From assembly GCA_000263395.1 (NCBI GenBank), contig AJXE01000013.1, positions 56,587 through 120,586 on the forward strand: a DNA stretch of 64,000 nt, written 5' to 3'. Position 1 is the stretch's first letter; each line of letters starts with the position of its first letter. The DNA is from Stutzerimonas stutzeri TS44. GTDB taxonomy: Bacteria; Pseudomonadota; Gammaproteobacteria; Pseudomonadales; Pseudomonadaceae. The translations under genes and the position numbers were made by a program. The notes beneath the pieces are model-generated. The model made no database searches. It saw nothing but the letters and a program-made list of their open reading frames with translations, and was not told the DNA's origin. This document shows positions 54,619-63,634 of the stretch, one piece after another.

Positions 54619-56363
54619 CAGCCACGCTCCATTGTCTGGTTCCATCTGTTCAGAAACTGATTCGCATCGACCTCGCCGGTGATGCGCTGGGTTCGCCGCT
54701 CTTCCCCGTCCGGGCCGATGAAGAGCAGCGTCGGCGGCCCCATGACCTGATAGCGGTTCAGCAGCTCGCGACTGGCGGGATCGGTCTGCGTCACGTCCGG
54801 CCGCAGAATCCGCACGCCGGTGAGCGCTGCCTGCACCTGGGCGTCACCGAACACCTCCTTTTCCATGACCTTGCAGGACACGCACCAGTCGGCGTAGTAG
54901 TCCACCAGCACCCACTGGCCCGCGGCCCTGGCGGCAGCAAGCTCACGATCAAGGTCGGCCGGCTCGCTGAAGCCGACAAATCCGTGGGCAGGCTCAGCAC
55001 CTTGCGAGGACGCAACGCCGCCTGTGAATACACCGAGCGGCCGCATGACATCCTGTGCGCCGCCAGCCGCTCCGAGCAGCAGCGCTACGCCCCAGACGCC
55101 GGCCAGCGACGCCACCGCGCGGCTGAGCGCCTGATGCCGCACCAGTTCCCGCGACAGGTGCAGCAGCCCGCTGGCACCCACAACCAGCAGCGCGCCCCAC
55201 AGCCCTACCCAGAGCGGGTCGGACAACAGCGGACGAAGCACGTAGAGGGCGGCGACCAGAAATAGGAAACCGAAGGAAACCTTGACGCGATCCATCCACG
55301 GCCCAGGCTTGGGCAGGAAGCGATTGCCCACCGTCACCAGCAGCACCAGTGGCGTACCGATCCCCAGGCCCAGCGCGAACAGCACCAGGCCACCGTTCAC
55401 GGCGTCGCCGCTTTGGGCGATGTACAGCAGCGCCGCGGCCAGCGGTGCAGTCATGCAGGGGCCCACCAGCAGCCCGGACAACACGCCCAACGCGCTGGCC
55501 CCGGCGAGGCTGCCGCCCCGGCGCTTGCGGCCGGCCTGCTCCAGCCGATCACGCAGGCCCGCCGGCAGTTGCAGTTCGAAGAAGCCGAACATAGGTAAGG
55601 ACAGCAGCACGAACAGGCCAGCGAAACTTGCGATCAGCCACGGCTGCATCAGCCATCCCTGCAGATTCGCACCCAGTAGCGCCGCCACCACTCCGAGGGC
55701 GGCGTAAACCAGCGCCATGCTGAATACGTAGGCCCCAGCCAGCGCCATGCCGCGGCGAGGCCCGGCCTGGCTACCCACGACGATGCCGGCCAGGATGGGC
55801 AGCATCGGCAGCGAACAGGGTGCAAAGGCAAGCAGCAGGCCGAGTCCGAAGAAGATCAGCAGGCTCCAGCCCAGCGACTGCTGCTGTAGCCCGCTGGCCA
55901 GGGCCTGGTCGTCGGCCTGAACCGGCATGGACGGAGGGGTGCTGCTGCCGCCCAGCTCTACCGTGCGGCTTTGCGGCGGATAGCACAGGCCGGCATCGGC
56001 GCAGCCTTGCCAGCCGAGTTCAAGCGACGCGAGATCCGCATCGGGGAGCTGCACTTCCAGGCTGTCGCGATAGATTCGCGAATCACCAAAATACTCGTCA
56101 TGGTACGGCTCGCCAGGCGGCAACTGGGGCTCGTTCCCCGGTGGCAGCCCTGCGAATCGCAGGCGCTCCTTGTAGAGGTAATAGCCGGGCGCAATATCCC
56201 AGCGCAGCACGGCGCCGCCAGCGTCAGGCTGCTCGACGTGCAGCGTGAACGCTTCATCCACGGGCAGAAAGTCCTGCTGCTTCTGACCGAAGGTGAACGG
56301 CGAAGCGTTCGCCAGCTGCACAGACCATAGGCAGCAGGCCAGAAAGATAAAAAGCGCTCGCAT
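54618..56363 (-). CDS. dsbD: Thiol:disulfide interchange protein DsbD
   Basis: The 581-residue protein carries electrons across the inner membrane. Parts in order: signal peptide; N-terminal immunoglobulin-like domain with the cysteines of GCADAGLCYPP (near residue 120); eight membrane helices with the redox cysteines in FAPCSLPMLPI and VGPCMTAPLA; C-terminal thioredoxin domain with WCVSCK near residue 490. All redox pairs are present. The ATG at 56363 is used; GTG at 56372 is in frame but less likely. It is the first gene of the dsbD-dsbE-dsbG run. Confidence 0.92.
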   Translation of the reverse strand: MRALFIFLACCLWSVQLANASPFTFGQKQQDFLPVDEAFTLHVEQPDAGGAVLRWDIAPGYYLYKERLRFAGLPPGNEPQLPPGEPYHDEYFGDSRIYRDSLEVQLPDADLASLELGWQGCADAGLCYPPQSRTVELGGSSTPPSMPVQADDQALASGLQQQSLGWSLLIFFGLGLLLAFAPCSLPMLPILAGIVVGSQAGPRRGMALAGAYVFSMALVYAALGVVAALLGANLQGWLMQPWLIASFAGLFVLLSLPMFGFFELQLPAGLRDRLEQAGRKRRGGSLAGASALGVLSGLLVGPCMTAPLAAALLYIAQSGDAVNGGLVLFALGLGIGTPLVLLVTVGNRFLPKPGPWMDRVKVSFGFLFLVAALYVLRPLLSDPLWVGLWGALLVVGASGLLHLSRELVRHQALSRAVASLAGVWGVALLLGAAGGAQDVMRPLGVFTGGVASSQGAEPAHGFVGFSEPADLDRELAAARAAGQWVLVDYYADWCVSCKVMEKEVFGDAQVQAALTGVRILRPDVTQTDPASRELLNRYQVMGPPTLLFIGPDGEERRTQRITGEVDANQFLNRWNQTMERG

Positions 56364-56551
56364 GCACAACACCCGATTACCAGATTCGACGGCGAGCTTG
56401 CCGACTCGGGATTAAGAGGCGATTAACGAGGCCTGGACACAACCTGTAAGGCCGAGCGACGTTGAGGCGCGAGCAACTCGGCGTACCATCTGCTAACGCG
56501 CCGTTAATCCAGGCGGACGATACTGACTGCTGCCTATCAAGCGATTCCCAC
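56364..56551. promoter_or_regulatory. Divergent control region of dsbD and the two-component genes
   Basis: Contains the direct repeat GATTAAG (56410-56416) and GATTAAC (56421-56427), starting 11 bp apart (one helical turn), plus a reverse copy GTTAATC at 56503-56509. Such repeats are typical OmpR-type regulator binding sites, so the response regulator may control both directions. Confidence 0.5.
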
Positions 56552-57247
56552 ATGCACGTACTGCTGACAGAAGACAACGCACTGATCGCCAGTGGCATCG
56601 TCGCCGGGCTAGAAGCCCAGGGCTTCAGCGTGGCCCATGCCGCTACGGCCGGGCAGGCCGACTCGCTGCTGCGCACAGCCAGCTTCGACCTGATGGTTCT
56701 CGATCTGGGTCTGCCTGACGAAGACGGCCTGCGCTTTCTGCAGCGCCTGCGCCGCCGCGGCCTCGAGCTGCCTGTGCTGATCCTGACCGCCCGGGATGCG
56801 GTAACCGAGCGGGTCTCCGGGCTTCAGGCGGGCGCTGACGACTACCTCGTCAAACCCTTCGACCTGCGTGAGCTCGCTGCCCGCCTGCATGCCCTACTGC
56901 GCCGCGCTGCCGGGCGGGCAACGCAGATGATCGAACACGGCCCGCTAAGCTACGATCCCGCCGCCTGTGCGGCCTTCATGGCAGGCGAACCCGTGGACCT
57001 GTCGCGCCGTGAACAGGCGCTGCTCCAGGCGCTACTGCAGAACCCCGGCCGCGTGCTATCGGCCGAGCAGCTCAAGGACGCCGTGTACGGACTGGGCGAT
57101 GACGTCGAAAGCAACGCCCTGAATGTCCATATCCACCATCTTCGCCGCAAGCTGGGTAACGGCATCGTCGAAACCGTCAGAGGGATCGGTTATCGCCTGG
57201 GCCCGGCCGGCCATGCGTCGGCGTCCACCGAGGCACCCGACCCATGA
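56552..57247 (+). CDS. dsbR: OmpR-family response regulator (DsbR-like)
   Basis: The 231-residue regulator has a receiver domain with phospho-acceptor Asp51 (LVLDLGLPDEDG), Thr/Lys conserved residues (LTARD, VKPFDL) and a C-terminal winged helix (about residues 130-225; ESNALNVHIHHLRRKL is the recognition helix). In P. aeruginosa a similar pair, DsbRS, is divergent from dsbD-dsbE-dsbG and responds to copper; the same layout here supports the name. It shares a 4-nt overlap with the kinase gene. Confidence 0.8.
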   Translation: MHVLLTEDNALIASGIVAGLEAQGFSVAHAATAGQADSLLRTASFDLMVLDLGLPDEDGLRFLQRLRRRGLELPVLILTARDAVTERVSGLQAGADDYLVKPFDLRELAARLHALLRRAAGRATQMIEHGPLSYDPAACAAFMAGEPVDLSRREQALLQALLQNPGRVLSAEQLKDAVYGLGDDVESNALNVHIHHLRRKLGNGIVETVRGIGYRLGPAGHASASTEAPDP

Positions 57248-58578
57248 GCTTGCGCCTGCGCCTGACCCTTACCCTCGGCTCGGCCTTCGTGCTGCTCTGG
57301 GCGCTGGCCGCGACCTGGATGCTCTTCGATGTTCGCAATCAGTTGATGCAGTCCCTCGATCAGCGCCTTGCTGCGTCGGCGCGGATGGTTGCGGGTCTGT
57401 TGGTGCAACTGCCGCAACCGCAACTGGGCGAAGGCGGTATCACCCGGCTGAGTGCGGAACAGCTTGGCATCGAAAACGGCCTGGCCTGCCAGATCAGCTC
57501 CTTGCGGGGTGAAATCCTGGCGCGCAGCCATGCGGCGCCAGACAGCACGCTCGACGCTCAGCGCACCGGCTTTCACGACCAGATGATTGGCGATACCGCC
57601 TGGCGTAGTTTCACCTTCATCCAGAACGGCATGCGCATCACCACGGCCGATCGCCTTGACGAGCGCACCGCACTCCAGCGCTCGGTGCTCCTGGCCGCGG
57701 CACTGCCGGTGTTCGTCGCGTTGCTGGGCAGCCTGATCGTGTTGTGGATCGGAATCGGCAACGGCCTTGCGCCACTCAGACGCATCCGCACGGCCCTGGC
57801 GCAGCGCAGCGCCGACTCGGTAGAGCCGTTGCACATCGAGCGACTGCCGCGAGAGCTGACGCCCCTGGTCGAAACCCAGAACCAGCTGTTCGCGCGGATC
57901 GCGCACATGCTCGAACGCGAACGTCGGCTCACCGATGACGCCGCCCATGAACTGCGCAGCCCGCTGACCGCCATCAAGACCCACCTGCAGGTCGCGGCCA
58001 TGACCGAGGGCGATACCGCGAAACGGGCATTGGCCCAGGCCGAGGTCGGCACGGATCGCCTGCACCGGATCCTCGAACAGCTGCTCATGCTGGCGCGGGT
58101 CGAAGGTCGCGTGTCCTTCAATGACGGCCTCAGCTGCACGGCCCTCGACGTCGCGCAGCTGGCGATCGCTGACGCCAGTCAGCAGCCCGGGCCGCACATC
58201 GAGCTGTGCGGGGCGCAAGATGTCTGCCCTCACCCACTGGCGATGCCGCCCACCCTGGCGGTCGCGGCGTTGCGCAACCTGCTCGACAATGCCCGCCGCC
58301 ATACCCGGCACGGCACAGCCATCCGCTTGACGCTCTCACAGCTGGATGAACGCCGGGTTCGCTTCAGCGTGCAGGATCACGGCCCGGCCATCCCGCCGGA
58401 AATGCTCGAGCGTCTGACGGAGCGCTTCTGGCGCAGCGGCGAAGGTGAAGGCAGTGGTCTGGGCCTGTCCATCGTCAAGGCGATCGCCGAGCGCTGTGCC
58501 TGCGATCTGCGTTTCGAGCCGCAGGCGGACGGCCTCATCGTCGAGTTGGTGGTCAGCCTGCAGGCTCCCGCTCCCTGA
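57244..58578 (+). CDS. dsbS: Sensor histidine kinase (DsbS-like)
   Basis: The 444-residue kinase has two transmembrane helices (about residues 8-28 and 155-178) enclosing a 125-residue periplasmic sensor, a HAMP linker, and His235 in the H box DDAAHELRSPLTAIK, followed by N (LRNLLDNARRH), F and G boxes (GEGSGLGLSIVKAI). The periplasmic part has one cysteine (GLACQISS). With the adjoining regulator it should sense a periplasmic signal, copper or thiol stress by analogy to DsbRS. Confidence 0.82.
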   Translation: MSLRLRLTLTLGSAFVLLWALAATWMLFDVRNQLMQSLDQRLAASARMVAGLLVQLPQPQLGEGGITRLSAEQLGIENGLACQISSLRGEILARSHAAPDSTLDAQRTGFHDQMIGDTAWRSFTFIQNGMRITTADRLDERTALQRSVLLAAALPVFVALLGSLIVLWIGIGNGLAPLRRIRTALAQRSADSVEPLHIERLPRELTPLVETQNQLFARIAHMLERERRLTDDAAHELRSPLTAIKTHLQVAAMTEGDTAKRALAQAEVGTDRLHRILEQLLMLARVEGRVSFNDGLSCTALDVAQLAIADASQQPGPHIELCGAQDVCPHPLAMPPTLAVAALRNLLDNARRHTRHGTAIRLTLSQLDERRVRFSVQDHGPAIPPEMLERLTERFWRSGEGEGSGLGLSIVKAIAERCACDLRFEPQADGLIVELVVSLQAPAP

Positions 58579-58667
58579 AGACGGCACCTCGATAACCTGA
58601 ACGTCCAGCCACGCACACCGTCCGAATAGTTGACTGAGCAATCCGTTAACCATCGTCGGAGGTGGCA

Positions 58668-60056
58668 ATGCTTGTTTTCGAACCTGTTTATACAGACGGC
58701 CTGGCGCAGATTTCCTATCTGGTCGGCGACAGCAAGGCCGCGGTAGCCGCGGTCATCGACCCACGCCGCGACATCGATATCTACCTGCAAATGGCCAAGG
58801 CGCGAGGCCTGCGAATCGCCTACGCCATCGAAACACATATCCATGCCGACTTCGTGTCCGGCGCCCAGGCGCTGGCGAAGCGCACCGGGGCACAGATCAT
58901 CGGCGGTCGCGCGGATAACTACGAGTTCGAGCTTCGCCAGGTCAGCGGTGGCGAGACGATAGAGCTCGGGCAGGCCACGCTGCAGGTCATGCACACGCCC
59001 GGGCATACGCCTGAACATATCTCCCTGCAGCTGCTCGACGCCCAGCAGGGCGACCAGCCGATCGCGCTGTTTACCGGCGATACCCTGTTCAACCTGGACG
59101 TCGGGCGCCCCGACCTGCTGGGCGAAGGCAGCGAACGAAAGCTGGCCGGCGCGCTGTACCACACACTTTTCGATCACTACCTGCCCCTTGGCGACAGGAT
59201 TGAAATCTACCCCTGCCACGGCGCCGGCTCGGCCTGCGGCAAGTCTATCGGCGACCGTCGCCACTCCACGCTCGGCAGCGAGCGTCTCTTCAACCCCGCG
59301 TTGCGCGAGCAGCGGAGCGAGGACGCGTTCATCGATTGGCTACTGGCGGACATGCCGGAACCACCCCGTCACTACGCGCGCCTGAAAAAACTGAACTTGC
59401 GCCCAGCGGTGCAGATAGAAGGCCCTGCCCTGCCGCCGCCCCTCGCCCCGTCCGACTTCGAGGCACTGGCCGCGCACGACATGCAGGTTGTGGACGTCCG
59501 CTCGATCCTCGCGTTTGGCGGCGGGCACGTGGCCGGGGCGGTCAACATCGCCCTGCGCAACGAGTTCGTGAACTGGGCGGGCCGGATGCTCGACGACGCT
59601 CGCCCGATCCTGCTGGTGGGCGAATCGGCCGACGATGTCCACCAGGCTGTCACCCAGCTCTACCGGATAGGCCTGGACGATATTCGCGGCTATCTGCGCA
59701 ACGGCATGACGGACTGGCAGAACGCGGCGCTACCGCTGAACAGGCTTCAGGAATGGACGGTTCATGAACTGAATGCACGTCGTGAAGCGCCCGATGTACA
59801 GGTGCTGGATGTACGCAGCCCCCAAGAGGTTGCGGCGGGTCGGGTGCCTGGCGCCAGGCACATCTTCGTCGCGCACCTCGCCGACCGGCTCAACGAGCTG
59901 GATCCGGACAAGACCACCGTCACCTACTGCGGATCCGGCTATCGCGCCTCCATCGCTGCCAGCATCCTCAAGAAAGCCGGCTTTCGTGATGTGGCCAATG
60001 TCCCCGGTTCCTGGATGGCCTGGAAGGCGGCAAACCTGCCGGTCCAGGAAGGCTAA
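58668..60056 (+). CDS. CstB-like persulfide dioxygenase fused to two rhodanese domains
   Basis: The 462-residue protein has an N-terminal MBL-fold dioxygenase (ETHIHADFVSG near residue 60, HTPGHTPEH, FTGDTLFNLDVGRPD) and two rhodanese domains (about residues 260-350 and 360-460). The first has no cysteine in its loop (LLVGESADD) and should be inactive; the second has the active loop YCGSGYRAS. This dioxygenase, pseudo-rhodanese, rhodanese order is that of CstB of S. aureus, which oxidises low-molecular persulfide to thiosulfate. A GGAGG site leads to the ATG at 58668 (GTG 58662 overlaps it). Confidence 0.85.
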   Translation: MLVFEPVYTDGLAQISYLVGDSKAAVAAVIDPRRDIDIYLQMAKARGLRIAYAIETHIHADFVSGAQALAKRTGAQIIGGRADNYEFELRQVSGGETIELGQATLQVMHTPGHTPEHISLQLLDAQQGDQPIALFTGDTLFNLDVGRPDLLGEGSERKLAGALYHTLFDHYLPLGDRIEIYPCHGAGSACGKSIGDRRHSTLGSERLFNPALREQRSEDAFIDWLLADMPEPPRHYARLKKLNLRPAVQIEGPALPPPLAPSDFEALAAHDMQVVDVRSILAFGGGHVAGAVNIALRNEFVNWAGRMLDDARPILLVGESADDVHQAVTQLYRIGLDDIRGYLRNGMTDWQNAALPLNRLQEWTVHELNARREAPDVQVLDVRSPQEVAAGRVPGARHIFVAHLADRLNELDPDKTTVTYCGSGYRASIAASILKKAGFRDVANVPGSWMAWKAANLPVQEG

Positions 60057-60111
60057 GGTCTTATCCGGTCGCGCGGCGCAGGTGTCTGGCTTGCCACCTG
60101 CGGGTGCGCGA

Positions 60112-60894
60112 TCAGAAGGCGACTTGAAGCAGCAAGGCCGACGCGGCAACAGCCGCGACCAATCCGAAGCCCCGCTGCAGCAGGCGCCCGTCCAGGCGAG
60201 AGGAAACCGTGCGGCCGGCGAACATCCCGAGCACGGCACCGGCCGAGAATGGCAGCGCCACTGCCCACTGGATGCCACCCGTCAGCGCGGCGGACAACAC
60301 GCCGCTGACCGACACCAGGCCGATGACCGCCAACGACGTGGCGGCAATCGAACGCATCGGCAGATCACTGAAGCGACTGAGCGCCGGCACCAGCACGAAC
60401 CCGCCGCCGACCCCCAGCAAGCCGGAGAGGAAACCGGCCAAGGTGCCGGAGGCGGCGACGGTCGCTGCACAGCGTGAGGTCCAGTGAAAGCGGCCCGTCT
60501 GCGGGTTCAGCCGACAGGGCACGGCTCTCGGGGTCGTGTCATCGCTCGGCGGGCGCCTGAATGCCCTGAAGGCGACCCAGAACATCACCAGCGCAAACAC
60601 CACGGCAAGCACATCGTGCGCTACCCGCGCGGCCACCCAGAGGCCGACGGGCGCGAGCAACACGCCACAGCAGGCCATCAGGGCCGCCGCCTTGTACCGG
60701 ACAATGCCGTCCCTCAGACCAATCACTGCCCCGACCCAGGCCGCGAATCCGACCGCCATCAACCCGATTGGCGCGGCCTGATGCAGCTCGAGCCCGACCA
60801 CGAAGATCAGCAACGGCACGGTGAGGATGCCGCCGCCGGCACCGGTCAGCGCCAGGACGAGGCCGACCAATAGCCCAAGCCCGATCTCAACCAT
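60112..60894 (-). CDS. TauE/SafE-family anion transporter
   Basis: The 260-residue membrane protein has about eight hydrophobic segments and two family repeats with LTGAGGGILTVPLL and LLGVGGGFVLVPAL. Members export sulfite, sulfoacetate or related anions. A TauE gene also accompanies cstB in the S. aureus cst operon, so sulfite or thiosulfate export is likely. The ATG at 60894 has GGAG upstream; the longer frame is not needed. It converges on the CstB-like gene. Confidence 0.83.
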   Translation of the reverse strand: MVEIGLGLLVGLVLALTGAGGGILTVPLLIFVVGLELHQAAPIGLMAVGFAAWVGAVIGLRDGIVRYKAAALMACCGVLLAPVGLWVAARVAHDVLAVVFALVMFWVAFRAFRRPPSDDTTPRAVPCRLNPQTGRFHWTSRCAATVAASGTLAGFLSGLLGVGGGFVLVPALSRFSDLPMRSIAATSLAVIGLVSVSGVLSAALTGGIQWAVALPFSAGAVLGMFAGRTVSSRLDGRLLQRGFGLVAAVAASALLLQVAF

Positions 60895-60948
60895 CGTTGC
60901 GCTCCGGAAGCCTTGGATCACCTTTCGATTTAGAGCGACTGCAACCTA

Positions 60949-61374
60949 TCACTGCGGCTTCCCTGAGAAGCGTGTCTGCAACTCGTAGAGCGCCATACCC
61001 GCCAACATGGCGAGGACAAAGATCAAGGGTTCGCTCCGACCACTCAAAAGCGTCGCGACCGCCGGACCCGGACAATAGCCAGCCAGCCCCCATCCCGCTC
61101 CGAATGCCAGGCTGCCCAGTACAAGAGGGCGATCGATCCGGGTGGCGGTGGGCATTCGCATGATATCTCCCAGCACCGCCCGGGACCGTTTGGAGGCGAA
61201 ATAGAACCCGACACTGGCGACCGCAATCGCACCGCCCATAACGAACGCGAGCGAGGGGTCCCACGGCCCGGCCAGATCGAGAAAGGCGATCACTTTGGAC
61301 GGATCGGCCATCCCTGACAGGATCAGGCCAAGGCCGAAAACCAGCCCCGCTACAAAGGCGCTCAGCAATTTCAT
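60949..61374 (-). CDS. YeeE/YedE half-transporter, C-terminal half (element copy)
   Basis: The 141-residue protein parallels the chromosomal gene at 29887-30306: SGMADPSKVIAFLDLAG and GWGLAGYCPGPAV with the transport cysteine. It is 10 nt downstream of the N-terminal half and belongs to the same minus-strand operon as the second BigR-type repressor. Importing or exporting thiosulfate would match the tsdBA and cstB-like genes nearby. Confidence 0.82.
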   Translation of the reverse strand: MKLLSAFVAGLVFGLGLILSGMADPSKVIAFLDLAGPWDPSLAFVMGGAIAVASVGFYFASKRSRAVLGDIMRMPTATRIDRPLVLGSLAFGAGWGLAGYCPGPAVATLLSGRSEPLIFVLAMLAGMALYELQTRFSGKPQ

Positions 61375-61383
61375 GGCAACTCC

Positions 61384-61815
61384 TCAGCCCAGCAGGTGGC
61401 GGATGACGAACACGGTTAGAAAGCCGCTGGCCATGAACGCGGCCGTCGCGACCAGCGAGCGCGGCGACCGTCGCGACAACCCGCAGACGCCATGCCCGCT
61501 CGTACAACCGGAGCCATACCGCGTGCCGATCCCGACCAACACACCAGCCGCGATCAGCGTCAAGGTGCTCGCCTCTACTTCGATGTCTGGTTGCTCGAAC
61601 GCGGCCTGAAACAGCACCGGCGCGATCACCAGCCCGGCAATGAATGCAACACGCCAGAGCACATCGCCTTTGCCTGGCCGCAGCAAGCCGCCGATCACGC
61701 CGCTGATGCCCGCGATTCTCCCGCTCAACAGGATAAATAAGGTCGCAGCAAGACCGATCAGCGCGCCCCCTGCGAGCGAGGACCACGGTGTGAAATGTGC
61801 CCAGTCAATCGTCAT
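61384..61815 (-). CDS. YeeE/YedE half-transporter, N-terminal half (element copy)
   Basis: The 143-residue membrane protein has [21 protein letters not shown] and [16 protein letters not shown], differing only slightly from the chromosomal copy at 30309-30743. The stop of the upstream repressor gene overlaps the start by 4 nt, as in the host. The repeated gene order repressor, half 1, half 2 is shared by both copies. Confidence 0.84.
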   Translation of the reverse strand: MTIDWAHFTPWSSLAGGALIGLAATLFILLSGRIAGISGVIGGLLRPGKGDVLWRVAFIAGLVIAPVLFQAAFEQPDIEVEASTLTLIAAGVLVGIGTRYGSGCTSGHGVCGLSRRSPRSLVATAAFMASGFLTVFVIRHLLG

Positions 61816-62150
61816 GCCGAGGGTTCCTCGCGTTCGGGATGCTGACAGTAAAGCCGGTAAAGCACCTGCATAACCTCCATCGCTTGAGGGCTGGCGATGC
61901 TGTAATGCACTTGCTTGCCCTCGCGTCGGGTGCTGACCAAGCCGTTATGGCGCAGCACCGTGAGCTGCTGCGACAGGGTCGGCTGCACAATGCCCGTCGC
62001 ACTGGCGAGGTCACCCACGCAGTGCTCGCCCTGGGTCAGCTGGCAGAGCAACAACAGGCGGTCGGGGTTGCCGAGCACTTTCAGCAAGCCGCAGGCGTCC
62101 GCGGCACTGCGACGAAGCGTTTCGATATCGATTTCTGCCATGTGGGCCAT
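61812..62150 (-). CDS. ArsR-family repressor, BigR/SqrR type (element copy)
   Basis: The 112-residue winged-helix repressor has [29 protein letters not shown] and the wing [12 protein letters not shown]. Cysteines at residue 36 and near the C-terminus (LYRLYCQ) keep the persulfide-sensing pair; extra cysteines are at residue 20 and in EHCVGD. The start could also be the ATG at 62141; neither has a good ribosome site. It is close to, but clearly different from, the chromosomal repressor at 30740. Confidence 0.85.
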   Translation of the reverse strand: MAHMAEIDIETLRRSAADACGLLKVLGNPDRLLLLCQLTQGEHCVGDLASATGIVQPTLSQQLTVLRHNGLVSTRREGKQVHYSIASPQAMEVMQVLYRLYCQHPEREEPSA

Positions 62151-62180
62151 TTTGTTCAGGTGGGTCAGGTGGATTTGACA

Positions 62181-62216
62181 ATACGATTTATCAATATATA
62201 TTTCAATAGATCGTAT
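62181..62216. promoter_or_regulatory. A/T-rich dyad, candidate operator of the element BigR-type repressor
   Basis: ATACGAT (62181-62187) and ATCGTAT (62210-62216) bound an A/T-rich centre (TATCAATATATATTTCAATA), 31 nt upstream of the repressor ATG. The half-site differs from that before the chromosomal repressor. Confidence 0.6.
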
Positions 62217-62337
62217 CAACACGGCAGCGGACGCCCGGTCGGAACTCGACCTCCCGCACACGCCCTACAATTATGCGGCATCGCTGTGACTTTCACCTCG
62301 CCGCGCCCACCCCGTCGGCGCGAACCTGGAGATCAAC

Positions 62338-62787
62338 ATGTCATCGATACAGCAAAACAGTACCAATCATGACCAGGCGGACAGGGTTCGCCGCTCAACG
62401 TCCCAACCTGTGAACCAGGAAATCGATCGGCAAACGGACGAGAACATTCGTCGATTCAGCGGGATGGGGCGAAGCGCAATCCTTCAGCGTATCGACGCCC
62501 TGGATCGCGAGTGGGACGTGGAACGCGTGCTCGAGGTCAATGCCTCCTCGCTCGCGCTGTCTGGCTTGCTACTTGGCCTGACAGCGAACCGAAAGTGGTT
62601 TCTGCTGCCTGGCGTCGTGCTGCCGTTTCTTCTGCAACACGGCTTGCAGGGCTGGTGCCCGCCGCTGGCGATCTTGCGCCGGCTGGGTATCCGCACGCGG
62701 GGCGAGATCGATCAGGAAAAGTATGCACTGCTCAGTGCGCTGGAACAGGCACCGCTGAACACTCACCACTCGCCGAGACCATCATGA
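62338..62787 (+). CDS. DUF2892-like membrane protein with long N-terminal tail
   Basis: The 149-residue protein has a polar N-terminal 70 residues (Gln/Asp/Arg-rich, probably cytoplasmic), then two hydrophobic segments (ALSGLLLGLTA, FLLPGVVLPFLLQ) and the family end WCPPLAILRRLG, which resembles the conserved FCPAYGLLGI of YgaP-type membrane modules. A thiol at WCP is kept. It overlaps the following dioxygenase gene by 4 nt, so the two are co-translated. A direct function is unknown. Confidence 0.7.
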   Translation: MSSIQQNSTNHDQADRVRRSTSQPVNQEIDRQTDENIRRFSGMGRSAILQRIDALDREWDVERVLEVNASSLALSGLLLGLTANRKWFLLPGVVLPFLLQHGLQGWCPPLAILRRLGIRTRGEIDQEKYALLSALEQAPLNTHHSPRPS

Positions 62788-63533
62788 TATTTCGCCAGCT
62801 GTTCGAGCCCGTGTCGTCCACCTATACCTACGTACTCGGATGCGAGGACACCGGCCAGGCCGTGCTCATCGACCCGGTCATTTCCGCAACGGACCGCGAC
62901 CTGGCCGAGCTGGCCAGGCTGGACCTGCAGCTGGCGTTCACCTTGGACACCCATATACATGCCGACCACATCACCGCCGCGCTGGAGCTGAAGAAGCAGA
63001 CCGGCTGCCGTATCGCGGGGCCGGCTATCGATAAGTTGCCCTGCACGGATGTGGGCATTGAAGAAGGTGTTCCTTTCATCGTCGGCAGCCTGCAGTTCAC
63101 ACCCTTGCATACCCCCGGACACACCGACGGGCATTTTGCCTATCTCCTCGGTGATCGCCTGTTCAGCGGTGATGCGTTGCTCATCGACGGCTGCGGTAGG
63201 ACTGACTTTCAGAACGGCAGCGCCGACGACCTGTTTCACAGCGTTAGAAACAAGCTGTTCACGCTGCCAGACGACACCCTGGTCTATCCCGGCCATGACT
63301 ACAGCGGTCGACGAGTCTCGACCATCGCCCAGGAAAAGCAGCGCAACCCCCGACTCGGTGAAGCGATAACGTTGGAGCGCTTCCGCGACATCATGGCGGA
63401 ACTGAACTTGCCCTATCCCGCGTTCATCGATCATGCCGTGCCGGGGAATCGCCAGTGCGGTGTCTGCCCACCCGACCTGACGGATAATTTCCGCCGCTAT
63501 TGCGAACAGGTTGAGCACAGTCCTCAGGGTTGA
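62784..63533 (+). CDS. ETHE1-like persulfide dioxygenase
   Basis: The 249-residue MBL-fold protein has THIHADHITAA near residue 57 (all metal His/Asp present), HTPGHTDGHFAY, FSGDALLIDGCGRTDFQ and YPGHDYSGR, which are all typical of ETHE1 (254 residues). One Fe(II) oxidises glutathione persulfide to sulfite. It complements the CstB-like protein 3 kb away. Start is the ATG at 62784. The small gene at 63635 follows. Confidence 0.87.
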   Translation: MIFRQLFEPVSSTYTYVLGCEDTGQAVLIDPVISATDRDLAELARLDLQLAFTLDTHIHADHITAALELKKQTGCRIAGPAIDKLPCTDVGIEEGVPFIVGSLQFTPLHTPGHTDGHFAYLLGDRLFSGDALLIDGCGRTDFQNGSADDLFHSVRNKLFTLPDDTLVYPGHDYSGRRVSTIAQEKQRNPRLGEAITLERFRDIMAELNLPYPAFIDHAVPGNRQCGVCPPDLTDNFRRYCEQVEHSPQG

Positions 63534-63634
63534 GCACGTCATGCCAGCCCCCGTGAGGCCCGGGGAATCGATCACCGTTCGCAGCCTCCAGGCGACGTTA
63601 CCAAGAATCCATTTCGCTACGTGAGGAATTGAAT

